From Litoreibacter arenae DSM 19593 (lineage in GTDB: Bacteria; Pseudomonadota; Alphaproteobacteria; Rhodobacterales; Rhodobacteraceae), in contig NZ_KE557311.1 of the NCBI RefSeq assembly GCF_000442275.2, positions 97,312 through 139,962 of the forward strand: a stretch of 42,651 nucleotides of DNA, written 5' to 3'. The notes under the pieces are model-generated. The model was given only the letters and a program-made list of their open reading frames with translations, ran no database searches and had not been told where the DNA came from. The position numbers and the translations under genes were made by a program. Shown here in pieces: positions 32,966 to 42,651 of the stretch; the first letter of the stretch is position 1, and the number at the start of each line of letters is the position of its first letter.

Positions 32966-34006
32966 CTATTCTGCCATTTGCCGATCAACTTGCTGTTCCT
33001 CATTGATCATTGCCTGCAACTGGCGGCGGAACCGCAATTGCCCTCCGTCAATGGGCAGGTCGATATGTGGCGAGGTTTTTTTGCTCATGCCTTTTTGCAC
33101 TTCGTTAAGGACATCCCTGTCCTCCTCGAATGCATGTTGAACGTCCTCCGACATCATTTTGGAAAGCTCTTCGTCATCGGGTCTGATGTTGCGCAACTGA
33201 AACCAGTAGTAGCGCGTGCGCCCCTCATCCGTGGGGGTCATGAAGTTGTAGCTGTCCATGATGAAGGTGTTTTCATGCAGGGGGCCATCGGGCCCTCCGG
33301 TGCCAGCGGGCGTAAACACCGCCTTGATCAGCGCATGGGACGGATAGCGCACTTCGTAGTGCTGGAGGCGGTCGCAGTTGCCCTCGAACTCGACCACTTT
33401 CTTGTAGAACGGCGCGGGTTCGTGATCCATCATCCAGCGGTGTACGATCACGCCATCATCGGTTTTCCTGATCCGTAGCGGCGTGTCCTTGGTGGCATCT
33501 GCGGCAAAGCTGCTTTGGTGGACCCAGGCGACGTGGGTCGGGTCCAGCAGGTTGTCGCACATCAGCAAGTAGTTGCAGTCAAGCTCCATCGCGGCTCCGC
33601 GATTGATACCCCATGCTGGGTTATCGTAGTTCTCGATCTCGAAGATGTCGCTCGGATCGGCGAGCGCCGGATTGCCCATCCAAATCCAGACCAGCCCGTA
33701 TTTTTCGTGGCACGGATAGGCGTGCACCTTGGCGTTGGACGGAATGCCACCGGCCCCCGGTGCCCAGACGCATTGGCCCACACAGTTGAACGTCAGGCCG
33801 TGATAACCACATTCGACGGTATCGCCTTTGATGCGGCCCTTGGACAGCGGCAGCTTGCGGTGCGGGCAGGCATCCTCAAGCCCGACCAGATCGCCCGCTT
33901 CCGTGCGAAACACGCAGATGTTTTCACCCAACACGGTGATCTGTTGCAAATCGCGTGTAATCTCGTGATCCCATGCAGCGACATACCAGGCGTTTTTCAG
34001 AAACAT
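32966..34006 (-). CDS. VanA-like Rieske non-haem iron oxygenase
   Basis: The 346-residue product has a Rieske [2Fe-2S] site ('CPHRKLPLSKGRIKGDTVECGYHGL', Cys-X-His and Cys-X2-His) near residues 46-70. The mononuclear iron site follows in 'NLLDPTHVAWVHQSSF', and a downstream acidic ligand lies in 'FEEDRDVLNEVQKG'. This is the vanillate/dicamba/stachydrine demethylase group, which often removes methyl groups from N or O. ATG 34006 follows the hutU stop by 4 bases with GGGAGGT overlapping that stop, so it is translated as the last gene of the hut operon. No ferredoxin-reductase partner is in the window. A methylated histidine-related substrate is a guess from context. Confidence 0.85.
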   Translation of the reverse strand: MFLKNAWYVAAWDHEITRDLQQITVLGENICVFRTEAGDLVGLEDACPHRKLPLSKGRIKGDTVECGYHGLTFNCVGQCVWAPGAGGIPSNAKVHAYPCHEKYGLVWIWMGNPALADPSDIFEIENYDNPAWGINRGAAMELDCNYLLMCDNLLDPTHVAWVHQSSFAADATKDTPLRIRKTDDGVIVHRWMMDHEPAPFYKKVVEFEGNCDRLQHYEVRYPSHALIKAVFTPAGTGGPDGPLHENTFIMDSYNFMTPTDEGRTRYYWFQLRNIRPDDEELSKMMSEDVQHAFEEDRDVLNEVQKGMSKKTSPHIDLPIDGGQLRFRRQLQAMINEEQQVDRQMAE

Positions 34007-34010
34007 CAGG

Positions 34011-35681
34011 TTACCTCCCCAAGATACCCGGCAGATTGAGCCCTTTTTCGCGGGCGCAGTCCAGTGCGATGTCATAGCCCGCATCGGCGTGGCGCATGAC
34101 GCCCGTCGCAGGGTCATTCCACAGCACATTGGCGATCCGGCGATCGGCGTCCTCGGTGCCGTCACAGCAGATGACCATGCCGGAATGCTGCGAAAAGCCC
34201 ATGCCGACACCGCCGCCATGGTGCAGGGATACCCAAGTGGCACCACCCGCGACATTCAGCATGGCGTTCAAAAGCGGCCAGTCCGACACTGCGTCAGAGC
34301 CGTCTTTCATGGCTTCGGTCTCGCGGTTGGGTGAGGCGACCGACCCGCTGTCCAGATGGTCGCGGCCGATCACAACCGGCGCGCTCAGCTCGCCATTGCG
34401 CACCATTTCGTTGAAAGCCAGACCCAGCTTGTCGCGCAGGCCCAGACCGACCCAGCAGATGCGCGCGGGCAGACCCTGAAATTCGATCCGTTCTTTCGCC
34501 ATATCCAGCCAGTTATGCAAATGCGGGTCGTCGATCAGCTCTTTGACCTTGGCGTCGGTTTTGTAGATGTCCTCGGGGTCGCCGGACAGCGCGCACCAGC
34601 GGAAGGGGCCAACACCGCGACAAAACAGCGGGCGGATATAGGCGGGCACGAAGCCGGGGAAGGCAAAGGCATTCTCCAGCCCTTCCTCCTGCGCGACCTG
34701 CCGGATGTTGTTGCCATAATCCAGCGTTGGCACGCCTGCGTTCCAGAAGTCCACCATTGCCTTGACCTGCACCTTCATGCTGGCGCGGGCGGCGGCCTCA
34801 ACGGCCTTTGGATCGCTTTCCTGCTTGGCGCGCCATTCTGCGACGCTCCAGCCTTGGGGCAGATACCCGTGGACCGGATCGTGGGCGGAGGTCTGGTCGG
34901 TGACCATGTCGGGCTTCACGCCGCGTTTGACCAGTTCGGGGAAGACGTCCGCCGCGTTGCCGATCAAAGCCACGGATTTCGCCTCGCCCGCCGCGGTCCA
35001 GCGGTCAATCATGGCCAGCGCTTCGTCCAGATCGTGGGTTTTCTCGTCCACATACCGCGTGCGCAGGCGGAAATCGGCGCGGGTCTCGTCGCATTCGACG
35101 GCCAGACAGCACGCGCCCGCCATCACCGCCGCCAAAGGCTGCGCGCCGCCCATGCCGCCTAGGCCGCCGGTCAGAATCCAGCGGCCTTTCAGGTTGCCGT
35201 CATAGTGCTGACGGCCCGCCTCCATAAAGGTCTCGTAAGTGCCTTGCACGATGCCCTGCGTGCCGATGTAGATCCACGACCCGGCGGTCATCTGGCCGTA
35301 CATCGCCAGCCCCCGTTTATCCAACTCGTTGAAGTGGTCCCAATTGGCCCAATGCGGCACAAGATTGGAGTTCGCAATCAAAACGCGCGGCGCGTCCTTG
35401 TGGGTGTTGAACACCCCCACGGGCTTGCCCGATTGCACCAGCAGGGTTTGCGTGTTCTCCAGATCCTTGAGCGCCGCGACAATGGCGTCAAAGTCTTCCC
35501 ATGTGCGCGCGGCGCGGCCAATGCCGCCATAGACGACCAGCTCATGCGGGTTCTCGGCCACGTCGGGGTGCAGGTTGTTCATAAGCATCCGCATAGGCGC
35601 CTCGGTAAGCCAGCTTTTGGCGGTGATCTCGGGGCCTGTCGGGGGATAGATGTCGCGCAGGTTGTGGCGGGGATTGTTCAT
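34011..35681 (-). CDS. hutU: Urocanate hydratase
   Basis: The 556-residue enzyme converts urocanate to imidazolonepropionate with tightly bound NAD. Family blocks are clear: '[22 protein letters not shown]', '[22 protein letters not shown]' (NAD loop), '[14 protein letters not shown]', '[20 protein letters not shown]', '[35 protein letters not shown]' and '[22 protein letters not shown]'. Length is normal. It overlaps hutG by 4 bases upstream and is followed 4 bases later by the Rieske gene. Confidence 0.97.
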   Translation of the reverse strand: MNNPRHNLRDIYPPTGPEITAKSWLTEAPMRMLMNNLHPDVAENPHELVVYGGIGRAARTWEDFDAIVAALKDLENTQTLLVQSGKPVGVFNTHKDAPRVLIANSNLVPHWANWDHFNELDKRGLAMYGQMTAGSWIYIGTQGIVQGTYETFMEAGRQHYDGNLKGRWILTGGLGGMGGAQPLAAVMAGACCLAVECDETRADFRLRTRYVDEKTHDLDEALAMIDRWTAAGEAKSVALIGNAADVFPELVKRGVKPDMVTDQTSAHDPVHGYLPQGWSVAEWRAKQESDPKAVEAAARASMKVQVKAMVDFWNAGVPTLDYGNNIRQVAQEEGLENAFAFPGFVPAYIRPLFCRGVGPFRWCALSGDPEDIYKTDAKVKELIDDPHLHNWLDMAKERIEFQGLPARICWVGLGLRDKLGLAFNEMVRNGELSAPVVIGRDHLDSGSVASPNRETEAMKDGSDAVSDWPLLNAMLNVAGGATWVSLHHGGGVGMGFSQHSGMVICCDGTEDADRRIANVLWNDPATGVMRHADAGYDIALDCAREKGLNLPGILGR

Positions 35682-36475
35682 CGGGAACCTCCTAGGGTCG
35701 GGGCCAGATCGGCCAATGCGGTCAGAATTTCAGCGAGATAGGGGCGCAGGGCGGCGGCCTTGGCGTCGTTATAGGTCCACGGTGCCGCCTCGGCAGACAG
35801 GTAGGTGGATTGCGCCAGTTCCATCTGGATGGCGTGAATGTTGTCTTTGGGCTGCCCATAGTGGCGCGTGGTCCAGCCGCCCTTGAAGCGGCCGTTGAGC
35901 GTGTCGGAATAGGGGGCGGCAGCGCAGATCGCGACGGTGGCCGCCTCGAGTTCGGGGGCACAGGTGGTGCCCATATTGGTGCCGGTATTGAAGTCCGGGA
36001 GGGTGCCGTCGAACAGGAACGGGATGGCCGAGCGGATGGAATGGCAATCATAGAGGATCGCCACCCCGTGCAGGTCGCGCACGCGGCGCAGCTCTGCCTC
36101 CAGCGCCGCATGGTAGGGCGCATGGAAATAGCGTTTGCGGGCGCGGATATCTTCTGCGTTCGGGGCTCTGTCCCAGATGCCCGCCCCGTCAAAATCCGTC
36201 ATCGGCACCAGCGTTGTCGTGTTTTGCCCGGGATAGAGGCTTTCGCCCGCCGGGTCGCGATTGGCGTCAATGACGTAGCGGTGGAAGGTTGCGCGCACGG
36301 TGGTCGCCCCTGGCAACAGGCCGTCATACAGACGGTCGATATGCCAGTCCGTATCGGCCAGCGCCCGCCCATTGTCATTGAGGTCCGCCATTATGGCGCG
36401 CGGCACGTACGTGCCGGTATGGGGCAGGCCCAGAACGATGGGGCCGTCGCCATGAGTGACCTCAACAGGCGTCAT
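35678..36475 (-). CDS. hutG: N-formylglutamate deformylase (amidohydrolase)
   Basis: The 265-residue zinc hydrolase releases formate and glutamate from N-formylglutamate, the last step after HutF. It shows '[13 protein letters not shown]', '[16 protein letters not shown]', '[19 protein letters not shown]' and '[18 protein letters not shown]', which carry the metal ligands and are typical of this family. It has 4-base overlaps with hutH upstream and hutU downstream. The pairing with HutF shows that the organism uses the five-step route with deiminase plus deformylase. Confidence 0.93.
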   Translation of the reverse strand: MTPVEVTHGDGPIVLGLPHTGTYVPRAIMADLNDNGRALADTDWHIDRLYDGLLPGATTVRATFHRYVIDANRDPAGESLYPGQNTTTLVPMTDFDGAGIWDRAPNAEDIRARKRYFHAPYHAALEAELRRVRDLHGVAILYDCHSIRSAIPFLFDGTLPDFNTGTNMGTTCAPELEAATVAICAAAPYSDTLNGRFKGGWTTRHYGQPKDNIHAIQMELAQSTYLSAEAAPWTYNDAKAAALRPYLAEILTALADLAPTLGGSR

Positions 36476-38013
36476 TCCACATGCCCTTTGACATAGGCGG
36501 ACAGGTCCACGCTGCCCGCAAGCCTGCCGCTTTGGACCAGACCCGCCGCCGCCTCAATCGAAGGGGCCATGTAGCGGTCTTCGGCAATCGCGGGAACCTC
36601 CGCACGAAGCACCGCCATCGCCGCCTGAAGCGGCGCGCTGGTCTGCAAGGGTGCGCGGAACTCGATGCCTTGCGCTCCGCACATCGCCTCGACGCCGAGG
36701 ATCACATTTAGGTTCGCGTTCATCTGCAAGAGACGCCGCGCGGCATGGGCGGCCATGCTGACGTGATCCTCCTGATTGGCGGAAGTGGGCGTGCTGTCAG
36801 TGGTGCAGGGGTTGGCGAGGTGTTTGTTCTCGCTCATCAGGGCGGCGGTTGTGACCTCCGCGATCATCAGGCCGGAATTCAGGCCGGGATCGGGGGTCAG
36901 GAAAGGCGGCAGATCAAAGCTGAGCGTCGGGTCCACCATCAGCGCCACGCGGCGCTGTGCGATCGCGCCAATTTCGGAAATGGCGACAGCGATCTGGTCA
37001 GCGGCAAAGCCCACGGGTTCCGCGTGGAAGTTGCCGCCCGAGACGATCAGATCATCCTCCACCAGCACCAGCGGGTTGTCGGTCACGGCATTCGCTTCGA
37101 TCTCCAGCGTGCGGGCCGCGAAATGCAGCAGGTCCATCGCGGCCCCCGTGACCTGTGGCTGGCAGCGGATGCAATAGGGGTCCTGGACGCGGGTGTCGCC
37201 TTCCTTGTGGCTTTCGCGGATTTCGGAGCCATTCATGAGCGCGCGTTGGGCGCGCGCCACGGTGATCTGACCGGCATGACCCCGCAGGGTGTGGATCGCG
37301 TCTTGCAAAGGCGCGGTGGAGCCCATGATGGCGTCGGTGGACAGCGCACAGGTCAGCACGCTGGTCGCGGCATTGCGCCATGCGCCCCAGAGGCCGACCA
37401 GCGCACAGGCTGTGGAGAATTGTGTGCCGTTGATCAGCGCCAGACCTTCCTTGGCGCCCAGCACGATGGGTGTGATCCCCGCTTTGGCGAGCGCCTCGCC
37501 TGCGGGCATGCGTGCGCCGTCATAGTTGGCTTCGCCCTCTCCGATCATCGCGGCAGCCATGTGAGCGAGCGGGGCCAGATCACCGGATGCGCCGACCGAG
37601 CCCTGGCTGGGGATCACGGGTGTGACGCCTTTTGCCAGCATGTCCTGAAGGATCTCGACAGTTGTCATCGCGACCCCAGAAGCACCGCGCCCCAGGGACA
37701 GCAGTTTAATGACCATCATCAGACGCGTGGTCGCTTCGTCCAAGGCGTCACCCACACCACAGCAATGAGACAGGATCAGGTTGCGCTGCAATGTGGTCAC
37801 GTCCTTGGCCGCGATCTTGACGCTGGCGAGTTTGCCAAAGCCTGTGTTGACGCCATAGACCGCCGCGTCGCCATTGGCGGCCTTTGTCACCAGTTCCTGT
37901 GCGGCCGTGATGCCCGCGTGCGAGGAGGGGTCAAGAACGGCGGCATGGCCATTTGCCCAGATGTCGTGCAATTGGGTCAGCGGTGTTGCACCCGGCGTAA
38001 GAGTGATTGTCAT
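36472..38013 (-). CDS. hutH: Histidine ammonia-lyase
   Basis: The 513-residue enzyme removes ammonia from histidine to make urocanate. The self-forming MIO cofactor triad Ala-Ser-Gly is in '[21 protein letters not shown]' near residue 145. Other family segments are '[16 protein letters not shown]', '[13 protein letters not shown]', '[14 protein letters not shown]', '[15 protein letters not shown]' and '[23 protein letters not shown]'. ATG 38013 was chosen because it overlaps the hutI stop (ATGA); the open frame upstream lies inside hutI. Confidence 0.96.
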   Translation of the reverse strand: MTITLTPGATPLTQLHDIWANGHAAVLDPSSHAGITAAQELVTKAANGDAAVYGVNTGFGKLASVKIAAKDVTTLQRNLILSHCCGVGDALDEATTRLMMVIKLLSLGRGASGVAMTTVEILQDMLAKGVTPVIPSQGSVGASGDLAPLAHMAAAMIGEGEANYDGARMPAGEALAKAGITPIVLGAKEGLALINGTQFSTACALVGLWGAWRNAATSVLTCALSTDAIMGSTAPLQDAIHTLRGHAGQITVARAQRALMNGSEIRESHKEGDTRVQDPYCIRCQPQVTGAAMDLLHFAARTLEIEANAVTDNPLVLVEDDLIVSGGNFHAEPVGFAADQIAVAISEIGAIAQRRVALMVDPTLSFDLPPFLTPDPGLNSGLMIAEVTTAALMSENKHLANPCTTDSTPTSANQEDHVSMAAHAARRLLQMNANLNVILGVEAMCGAQGIEFRAPLQTSAPLQAAMAVLRAEVPAIAEDRYMAPSIEAAAGLVQSGRLAGSVDLSAYVKGHVE

Positions 38014-39203
38014 AGCGACCCCTTGAAGATGCGTTTGTGAAGCGGGTTGAACCCGATACGATAGGCCAGTTCGGATGGATGTTGCACATCCCAAACGCAC
38101 AGATCAGCCTGTGCGTCTGCGGTGATCCGCCCGCGATCAGGCATGCCCAAAGCCGCCGCTGCGTGGGCAGTCATGCCCAGCAGCGCTTCAAGTGGTGTCA
38201 TTTGAAACAGCGTGCATGCCATGTTCATCGCCAGCAAGGGCGACGTCAGCGGCGACGAGCCGGGGTTGCAATCGGTGGCCAGCGCCATCGGCACGCCATG
38301 GGTGCGGAAAGACTGGATCGGTGGTGCCTGTGTTTCGCGCAAGGTGTAGAATGCGCCGGGCAGTACGACAGCCACAGTACCGGACGCCGCCAGGGCCTGC
38401 GCATCTGCATCGGTGGCGTATTCCACATGGTCTGCGCTGAGCGCGCCGTATATTGCAGCCAACTGCGTGCCACCGATGTTCGACAGCTGCTCGGCGTGCA
38501 GTTTGACCGGCAGCCCCAACTCAACGGCGACGTCAAAAACGCGGGCGATCTGTCCGGTGTCAAAGGCGATGCCTTCGCAGAACCCGTCGACCGCATCGAC
38601 CAGCCCTTCGGCATGGGCGGCCCGCAGGGTGGGGATGCAGACCTCGTCGATATAGGCGTCGGGCCTGCCCTTGTATTCGGGCGGCACTGCATGGGCTCCA
38701 AGGAAGCTGGTGCGCACCTCAACAGGACGTGCCTGCGCGATCTGGCGGGCAACGCGCAGAATCTTCAACTCGGTGTCTTGGTCCAACCCGTAGCCTGATT
38801 TGACCTCGATCAGCGTGACGCCTTCCGCAACAAGTGCATCCACGCGGGTCAGGGCATCGGCCAGAAGCGCGTCCTGCGATGCAGCGCGGGTTGCCGTCAC
38901 GGTGGACACGATCCCACCGCCCGCGCGCGCCACCTCTTCATAACTGGCACCGTTCAGGCGCAGTTCGAATTCCGATGCCCGGTTGCCGCCGAAAACGATA
39001 TGCGTGTGACAGTCGATCAGCGCAGGCATGACAAGCCGTCCGCCCAGATCATGCGTTTGGGTGGTATCATACGCCTCGGGAAGTTCTTTTGCCGGCCCGA
39101 CCCAGGCAATGCGGTCTCCTTCAAGGACAATCGCGCCATCTTCGATCAGCCCGTAGCGCTCATCGTCTTTCAGCGTTGCGATCGTGGCATTGGTCAGGAG
39201 CAT
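38010..39203 (-). CDS. hutI: Imidazolonepropionase
   Basis: The 397-residue amidohydrolase opens imidazolonepropionate to N-formimidoyl-L-glutamate. Metal and substrate motifs are '[33 protein letters not shown]' (HxH), '[13 protein letters not shown]', '[12 protein letters not shown]', 'SADHVEYA' and '[14 protein letters not shown]' with the catalytic Asp. ATG 39203 starts the leftward hut operon, and the gene overlaps hutH by 4 bases. The 75-base spacer to hutF holds the shared control region. Confidence 0.95.
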   Translation of the reverse strand: MLLTNATIATLKDDERYGLIEDGAIVLEGDRIAWVGPAKELPEAYDTTQTHDLGGRLVMPALIDCHTHIVFGGNRASEFELRLNGASYEEVARAGGGIVSTVTATRAASQDALLADALTRVDALVAEGVTLIEVKSGYGLDQDTELKILRVARQIAQARPVEVRTSFLGAHAVPPEYKGRPDAYIDEVCIPTLRAAHAEGLVDAVDGFCEGIAFDTGQIARVFDVAVELGLPVKLHAEQLSNIGGTQLAAIYGALSADHVEYATDADAQALAASGTVAVVLPGAFYTLRETQAPPIQSFRTHGVPMALATDCNPGSSPLTSPLLAMNMACTLFQMTPLEALLGMTAHAAAALGMPDRGRITADAQADLCVWDVQHPSELAYRIGFNPLHKRIFKGSL

Positions 39204-39239
39204 GGCCGACTCACTTGCAATTAGGTGTGCTTAATGTCT

Positions 39240-39255
39240 TTATGTGCGCACATAA
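39240..39255. promoter_or_regulatory. Probable HutC operator (16-bp palindrome)
   Basis: TTATGTGCGCACATAA is a perfect palindrome between the divergent hutI and hutF genes, 23 bases upstream of the hutF ATG. The GT-AC core suits GntR-family HutC. One site here could control both arms of the locus, with urocanate as inducer in known HutC systems. Confidence 0.72.
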
Positions 39256-39278
39256 TAATCTGTCAAGCGGAGTGTGCC

Positions 39279-40649
39279 ATGCAGATGATCTGGACCGAGA
39301 CTGCCTTGCTGCCGACCGGCTGGGCGAGCAACGTCAGTATCGGTATTGATGGACAGGGCCGGATCGGCGACGTGCAATGGGATGCATCCGCGCCGGATGA
39401 AGCCATACGGGTGCCATTGCTGTTGCCCGCCCCCGTGAACGTCCACAGCCATGCCTTTCAGCGGGCCATGGCGGGCCTGACAGAGCGGCGCGGCCCGGAT
39501 CCGAGCGACAGCTTCTGGACTTGGCGGCAGTTGATGTTCCGCTTTCTGGACCGACTGACGCCCGAGCATATCGAGGCGATCACGGCGTTTGTGCAGATGG
39601 AAATGCTTGAGGCTGGGTATGGGGCATCGGTCGAATTCCATTATCTGCATCATCAACCCGGTGGGGCCGCTTATGACGATATTGCGGAAACATCCGCGCG
39701 TGTTGTTGCGGCATCGAACCAGAGCGGCATCGGGCTGTGCCTGCTGCCTGTGCACTATCAATTCGGCGGATGCGATCAGCGCGCGCTGACCTCTGGGCAA
39801 ATCCGGTTTGGCAACACGTTTGAACAGTTTCAGACGCTTCATGACGCGGCGGCGGGCCACGTCGGGCAGGCATCTGCCGACAGCTCTATCGGTGTCGCGC
39901 CACATTCGCTGCGCGCGGTAGGGATCGAAGATCTGAAGCGATGCGGCACCGTATTTCCTGAGGGACCGATCCACATGCACCTAGCCGAACAGCGCGCAGA
40001 GGTCGCGGAGGTGGAGGCACATTGGGGCGCGCGGCCAGTGACATGGGCGCTCGACAACATGCGGCTGGATGGGCGCTGGTGTCTTATCCACTGCACCCAG
40101 ATGACGCCGGAAGAGACCATCGCGCTGGCTCGTTCCGGGGCTGTCGCAGGTCTGTGCCCGATCACGGAAAGCAGTCTGGGGGACGGGATTTTCGATGCGG
40201 TACGCTGGGTTGACAACGACGGTGTTTTTGCCATCGGCTCGGACAGCAACATCCGCATCTCGCTCACTGAGGAATTGCGCACGCTGGACTATTCCCAACG
40301 CCTGCGCGACGGCACGCGCGCGGCACTGGCGTCATCGGACAAGTCGACGGGCCGCCGGATGTTCGACGGGATGCTGCAAGGCGGCGCGCAAGCCTCCGGC
40401 CGCGAGACAGGGCGCATCGCAGCGGGGTGCTGGGCCGATTTTCTGGCATTGGAGACTCGCTCTGAACATATGTGGGGCTTGGACGGCGACACCGCACTCG
40501 ACGCGTGGATCTTCGCAGGCGACGACCGGCTGGTGACGGATGTTTGGTCAGCGGGCCGCCATATGGTACAGCACGGCCAACATGTGGAACGGGCAGGTAT
40601 TGTCGCCGCCTACAAACGCACAATTGACGCATTGAGAGACGCCTTGTGA
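39279..40649 (+). CDS. hutF: Formimidoylglutamate deiminase
   Basis: The 456-residue amidohydrolase converts N-formimidoyl-glutamate to N-formylglutamate and ammonia. Motifs are 'VNVHSHAFQRAMAGLTERR' (HxH), 'GASVEFHYLHHQPGG', 'GVAPHSLRAVG', 'PIHMHLAEQRAEVAEVEA', 'WCLIHCTQMT' and 'FAIGSDSNIRISLTEELRTLDYSQRL' with the catalytic Asp. ATG 39279 lies after CGGAG and gives the normal N terminus; the frame upstream crosses the operator. It overlaps hutC by 4 bases. Confidence 0.94.
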   Translation: MQMIWTETALLPTGWASNVSIGIDGQGRIGDVQWDASAPDEAIRVPLLLPAPVNVHSHAFQRAMAGLTERRGPDPSDSFWTWRQLMFRFLDRLTPEHIEAITAFVQMEMLEAGYGASVEFHYLHHQPGGAAYDDIAETSARVVAASNQSGIGLCLLPVHYQFGGCDQRALTSGQIRFGNTFEQFQTLHDAAAGHVGQASADSSIGVAPHSLRAVGIEDLKRCGTVFPEGPIHMHLAEQRAEVAEVEAHWGARPVTWALDNMRLDGRWCLIHCTQMTPEETIALARSGAVAGLCPITESSLGDGIFDAVRWVDNDGVFAIGSDSNIRISLTEELRTLDYSQRLRDGTRAALASSDKSTGRRMFDGMLQGGAQASGRETGRIAAGCWADFLALETRSEHMWGLDGDTALDAWIFAGDDRLVTDVWSAGRHMVQHGQHVERAGIVAAYKRTIDALRDAL

Positions 40650-41347
40650 ACACGCCCACTTTCCGGAACTGGCAAAGCGTGCAGGACGAAGTCTTGCGCC
40701 GTATCCATGCCCGTGAATGGCCGCCCGGTGAGCTGATCCCCAATGAGGCCGACCTCGCAATCGAGTTTGGCTGCGCCCGTTCCACAGTGAACCGTGCTTT
40801 GCGGTCCTTGGCCGAAAGTGGTTTGCTGGACCGCAAACGTAAGGCCGGAACGCGCGTTGCCGCGCAACCCGTTGCCAAAGCCACCCTTGATATCGCCGTG
40901 ATCCGCCACGAGGTCGAGGAACACGGTGCGACCTACGGCTATCAATTGATCACGCGCAGCGTCGCTGTACCACCCGCCCCTGTCAGCGGTACGATGAAAA
41001 CGAAGGCCCAAGACAAGCTGCTGCATGTGCGGGCTTTGCACCTGGCTGATGATGCGGCCTATGCCGTTGAAGACAGATGGATCAACACGGCTGTTGTCCC
41101 GGCCGCAGTGGCCGAGCCATTTGATAGACTGAGCGCCAATGAATGGTTGATGCAGCACGCGCCCTACACCCATGGGGATATCGCGTTTTCGGCGGTGCAG
41201 GCAGACCAACAGGACGCAGAGGTGCTGGGCGTCCCGCTATTAAGTGCCTTGTTCGCCATTGACAGGGTGACTTGGGACAATGATGCGTCTGTCACAAAAG
41301 TCAGACTGCTGTTTGCGCCGGGTTACAAACTACGCACACAACTATAG
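40646..41347 (+). CDS. hutC: Histidine utilisation repressor (GntR/HutC, UTRA domain)
   Basis: The 233-residue regulator has a GntR winged helix ('LIPNEADLAIEFGCARSTVNRALRSLAESGLLDRKRKAGTRVA', about residues 30-72) and a UTRA ligand domain ('LLHVRALHLADDAAYAVEDRWIN', 'ANEWLMQHAPYTHGDIAFSAVQADQQDAEVLGVPLLSALFAIDRVTW'). Its GTG start overlaps the hutF stop (GTGA). Location and domain type identify it as HutC, which is expected to bind the palindrome at 39240 and to be released by urocanate. Confidence 0.92.
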   Translation: MNTPTFRNWQSVQDEVLRRIHAREWPPGELIPNEADLAIEFGCARSTVNRALRSLAESGLLDRKRKAGTRVAAQPVAKATLDIAVIRHEVEEHGATYGYQLITRSVAVPPAPVSGTMKTKAQDKLLHVRALHLADDAAYAVEDRWINTAVVPAAVAEPFDRLSANEWLMQHAPYTHGDIAFSAVQADQQDAEVLGVPLLSALFAIDRVTWDNDASVTKVRLLFAPGYKLRTQL

Positions 41348-41388
41348 GCGATCCGCGTTTCGGCGTTTTTAGAACCAAGGACATTTCT

Positions 41389-42618
41389 ATGCGGGACATC
41401 CAGCATTGGCAGGCAGCCTTTCAGCACCATTGGGGTATCTCAGCAGAGCTGAGCCCGCTCGATGGTGAGTATGATCTGAACTTTCTGGCGAAAGCAGAGG
41501 ATGGCAAGGGATACATTCTGAAGGTCATGCGCGCAGGATGCGAGCCTTGGCTCGTCGACATGCAGGTCAAGGCATTCCAGCACATCACGGCGAAACAGCC
41601 ACATCTGCCTTGCCCAGAGGTCATTCGTGCAGCAGAGGGTGCGTCGCTTGTTACGTTGAGAGACGAGACTGGTGCAGACCGTCTTGTTTGGGTGCTGCGG
41701 CAGCTGCCGGGGCGGTGTTATGCCCATCTGGCACCGAAAAAGGAGGCGTTGATCCGCGAGGTCGGGCAGGTGTTGGGCGGTTCGGCTCTTGCCTTGGCTG
41801 ATTTTGAGCATGACGGGTTGGTGCGTGATTTCAAATGGGATTTGATGCGCGCCGATTGGATTGAGGATCAGATCGCTTGCATAACCAACCCCGCTCGGCG
41901 TCAGATTGTCGAAGCCGTCTATGCGCAATTCACAGCGCTGAAACCTGCATTAGAAGACCTGCCACATCAGGCGATCCACAACGACGCCAATGACTACAAC
42001 ATCATGGTCAAGGGCGAGTTGAACACAGCACGCCGCGTTTCTGGTCTGATTGATCTGGGCGACATGTGTGCCGCCCCGCGCACATGTGATCTGGCGATTG
42101 CTGCGGCCTACATCGTGCTGGATCATCCACAGCCTGAGGCGGCCCTCGCCGCCCTGGTCGAAGGGTATCACCACGCCTACCCACTCACGACCACCGAGGT
42201 TGATATGATCTGGCCGCTCTTGCGGATGCGGTTGGCGGTGAGTGTGGTGAACTCCACGTTGATGGCCGCCGAAAACCCAGATGATCCCTATGTAACCATC
42301 TCGCAGGCCCCTGCGTGGCGGTTTCTGGAAGGGTGCGACATTCACGGGGGCTTGTTGACGGCCAGGCTGCGGGCGGCGTGTGGCCTGCCTGTGGTCGATG
42401 GCGCGGACCGTGTGGCGGCATGGCTTGAAAGCGAACGCGGAAACTTCGCACCATTGATCGGGTGCGATCTGTCTGATGCGCCGCTGGGGTCACTGTCGGT
42501 TGAGGAATCAACCTGGCCGCAAAACCCGTTCCATATGCCGCTGGAAGAAGCGGCCCGTGTCGGCGAGGAGTTCGAGCATCAGGGGTGCATGTGGCTCGGC
42601 TATTATCACGAGCTGTAG
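41389..42618 (+). CDS. APH-like kinase domain protein, probably a truncated multidomain enzyme
   Basis: The 409-residue product has an aminoglycoside phosphotransferase/choline kinase fold with the catalytic loop 'HQAIHNDANDYNIMV' (HxDxxxxN, near residue 200) and 'GLIDLGDMCAAPRTCDLAIAAAYI' (metal Asp). Similar kinase domains form the N terminus of roughly 1000-residue proteins that continue with a peptidase-like domain and a class III aminotransferase. The end 'RVGEEFEHQGCMWLGYYHEL' looks like the first lines of that middle domain, so the reading frame seems cut short at 42618. It follows hutC by 41 bases and could be cotranscribed; a role in histidine use is not established. Confidence 0.7.
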   Translation: MRDIQHWQAAFQHHWGISAELSPLDGEYDLNFLAKAEDGKGYILKVMRAGCEPWLVDMQVKAFQHITAKQPHLPCPEVIRAAEGASLVTLRDETGADRLVWVLRQLPGRCYAHLAPKKEALIREVGQVLGGSALALADFEHDGLVRDFKWDLMRADWIEDQIACITNPARRQIVEAVYAQFTALKPALEDLPHQAIHNDANDYNIMVKGELNTARRVSGLIDLGDMCAAPRTCDLAIAAAYIVLDHPQPEAALAALVEGYHHAYPLTTTEVDMIWPLLRMRLAVSVVNSTLMAAENPDDPYVTISQAPAWRFLEGCDIHGGLLTARLRAACGLPVVDGADRVAAWLESERGNFAPLIGCDLSDAPLGSLSVEESTWPQNPFHMPLEEAARVGEEFEHQGCMWLGYYHEL

Positions 42619-42651
42619 ATATGTACGGACTCTCGGGACACTTCCTGTAAA
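42619..42651. other. Possible insertion-sequence end at the window edge
   Basis: The abrupt loss of family similarity at 42618 suggests that the last 33 bases belong to an inserted element. The sequence contains GGACTCTCGGGACACTTCC, which has the look of a transposon terminus, but too little is present to identify it. Confidence 0.3.

Noticed and set aside
36745-38040. Long open frame (431 codons) opposite hutH.
   Set aside because: It is a high-GC shadow of hutH; hutH has full family motifs and the opposite frame has none.
1-42651. tRNA, rRNA and CRISPR arrays.
   Set aside because: No cloverleaf-like sequence with a conserved T arm and no regularly spaced repeats were seen on either strand.

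Overview
The window looks like accessory DNA of a marine alphaproteobacterium of the Roseobacter group (Rhodobacteraceae). The grounds are a complete repABC plasmid replicon with palindromic parS sites, two TRAP transporters, roseobacter-style IS6 and IS3 family insertion sequences, high-GC codon use, and a hut operon that ends in formimidoylglutamate deiminase (HutF). No tRNA, rRNA or CRISPR array was seen. All calls come from reading the sequence; no database search was run.

Layout. (1) 48-857 and 31575-32384 are two nearly identical 810-bp IS6-family copies in the same orientation, both with a broken transposase. They bracket about 30.7 kb. (2) 1.2-10.6 kb is a complete N-acetylneuraminate (sialic acid) catabolic locus: nanM and nanA leftward, then nanR-siaPQM-nanE-nanK-nagB-nagA rightward. 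It would carry sialic acid from import to fructose-6-phosphate. (3) 10.8-11.7 kb is a second, unrelated and degenerate IS6-family element followed by a long perfect hairpin. (4) 11.8-19.2 kb is an unusual locus: a secreted protein of unknown function, a SARP/BTAD-TPR regulator broken by a frameshift, an unknown gene, a gene split by an IS3-family element, and an adjacent YcaO-TfuA pair. YcaO and TfuA together modify peptide backbones (thioamidation or azoline chemistry) in RiPP pathways, so this is the best candidate for an undescribed system. (5) 19.4-24.4 kb holds a DUF4143 ATPase and the repABC operon (leftward) with three parS sites and a likely 60-nt antisense ctRNA. (6) 24.5-26.7 kb has a membrane protein frameshifted at a G8 tract, a small unknown gene and an IS3 remnant. 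(7) 26.7-31.6 kb is a TRAP transporter with a PdxA2-type dehydrogenase and a divergent GntR/FCD regulator, probably for an acid sugar, without the expected kinase.

Right of the second IS6 copy lies a histidine utilisation locus. hutI-H-G-U run leftward with overlapping ends and are followed by a VanA-like Rieske oxygenase and a decayed GlxA-type regulator cut by the IS. hutF-hutC run rightward from a shared promoter that carries a 16-bp palindrome. After hutC comes an APH-like kinase domain that appears truncated at the window edge.

Because the two direct IS6 copies enclose a full replicon, the bracketed segment looks like a roughly 31.5-kb plasmid fused into a larger molecule through IS6 copies, and recombination between them could release it again. 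The cargo would add sialic acid use, a possible modified-peptide locus and acid-sugar uptake to the host.
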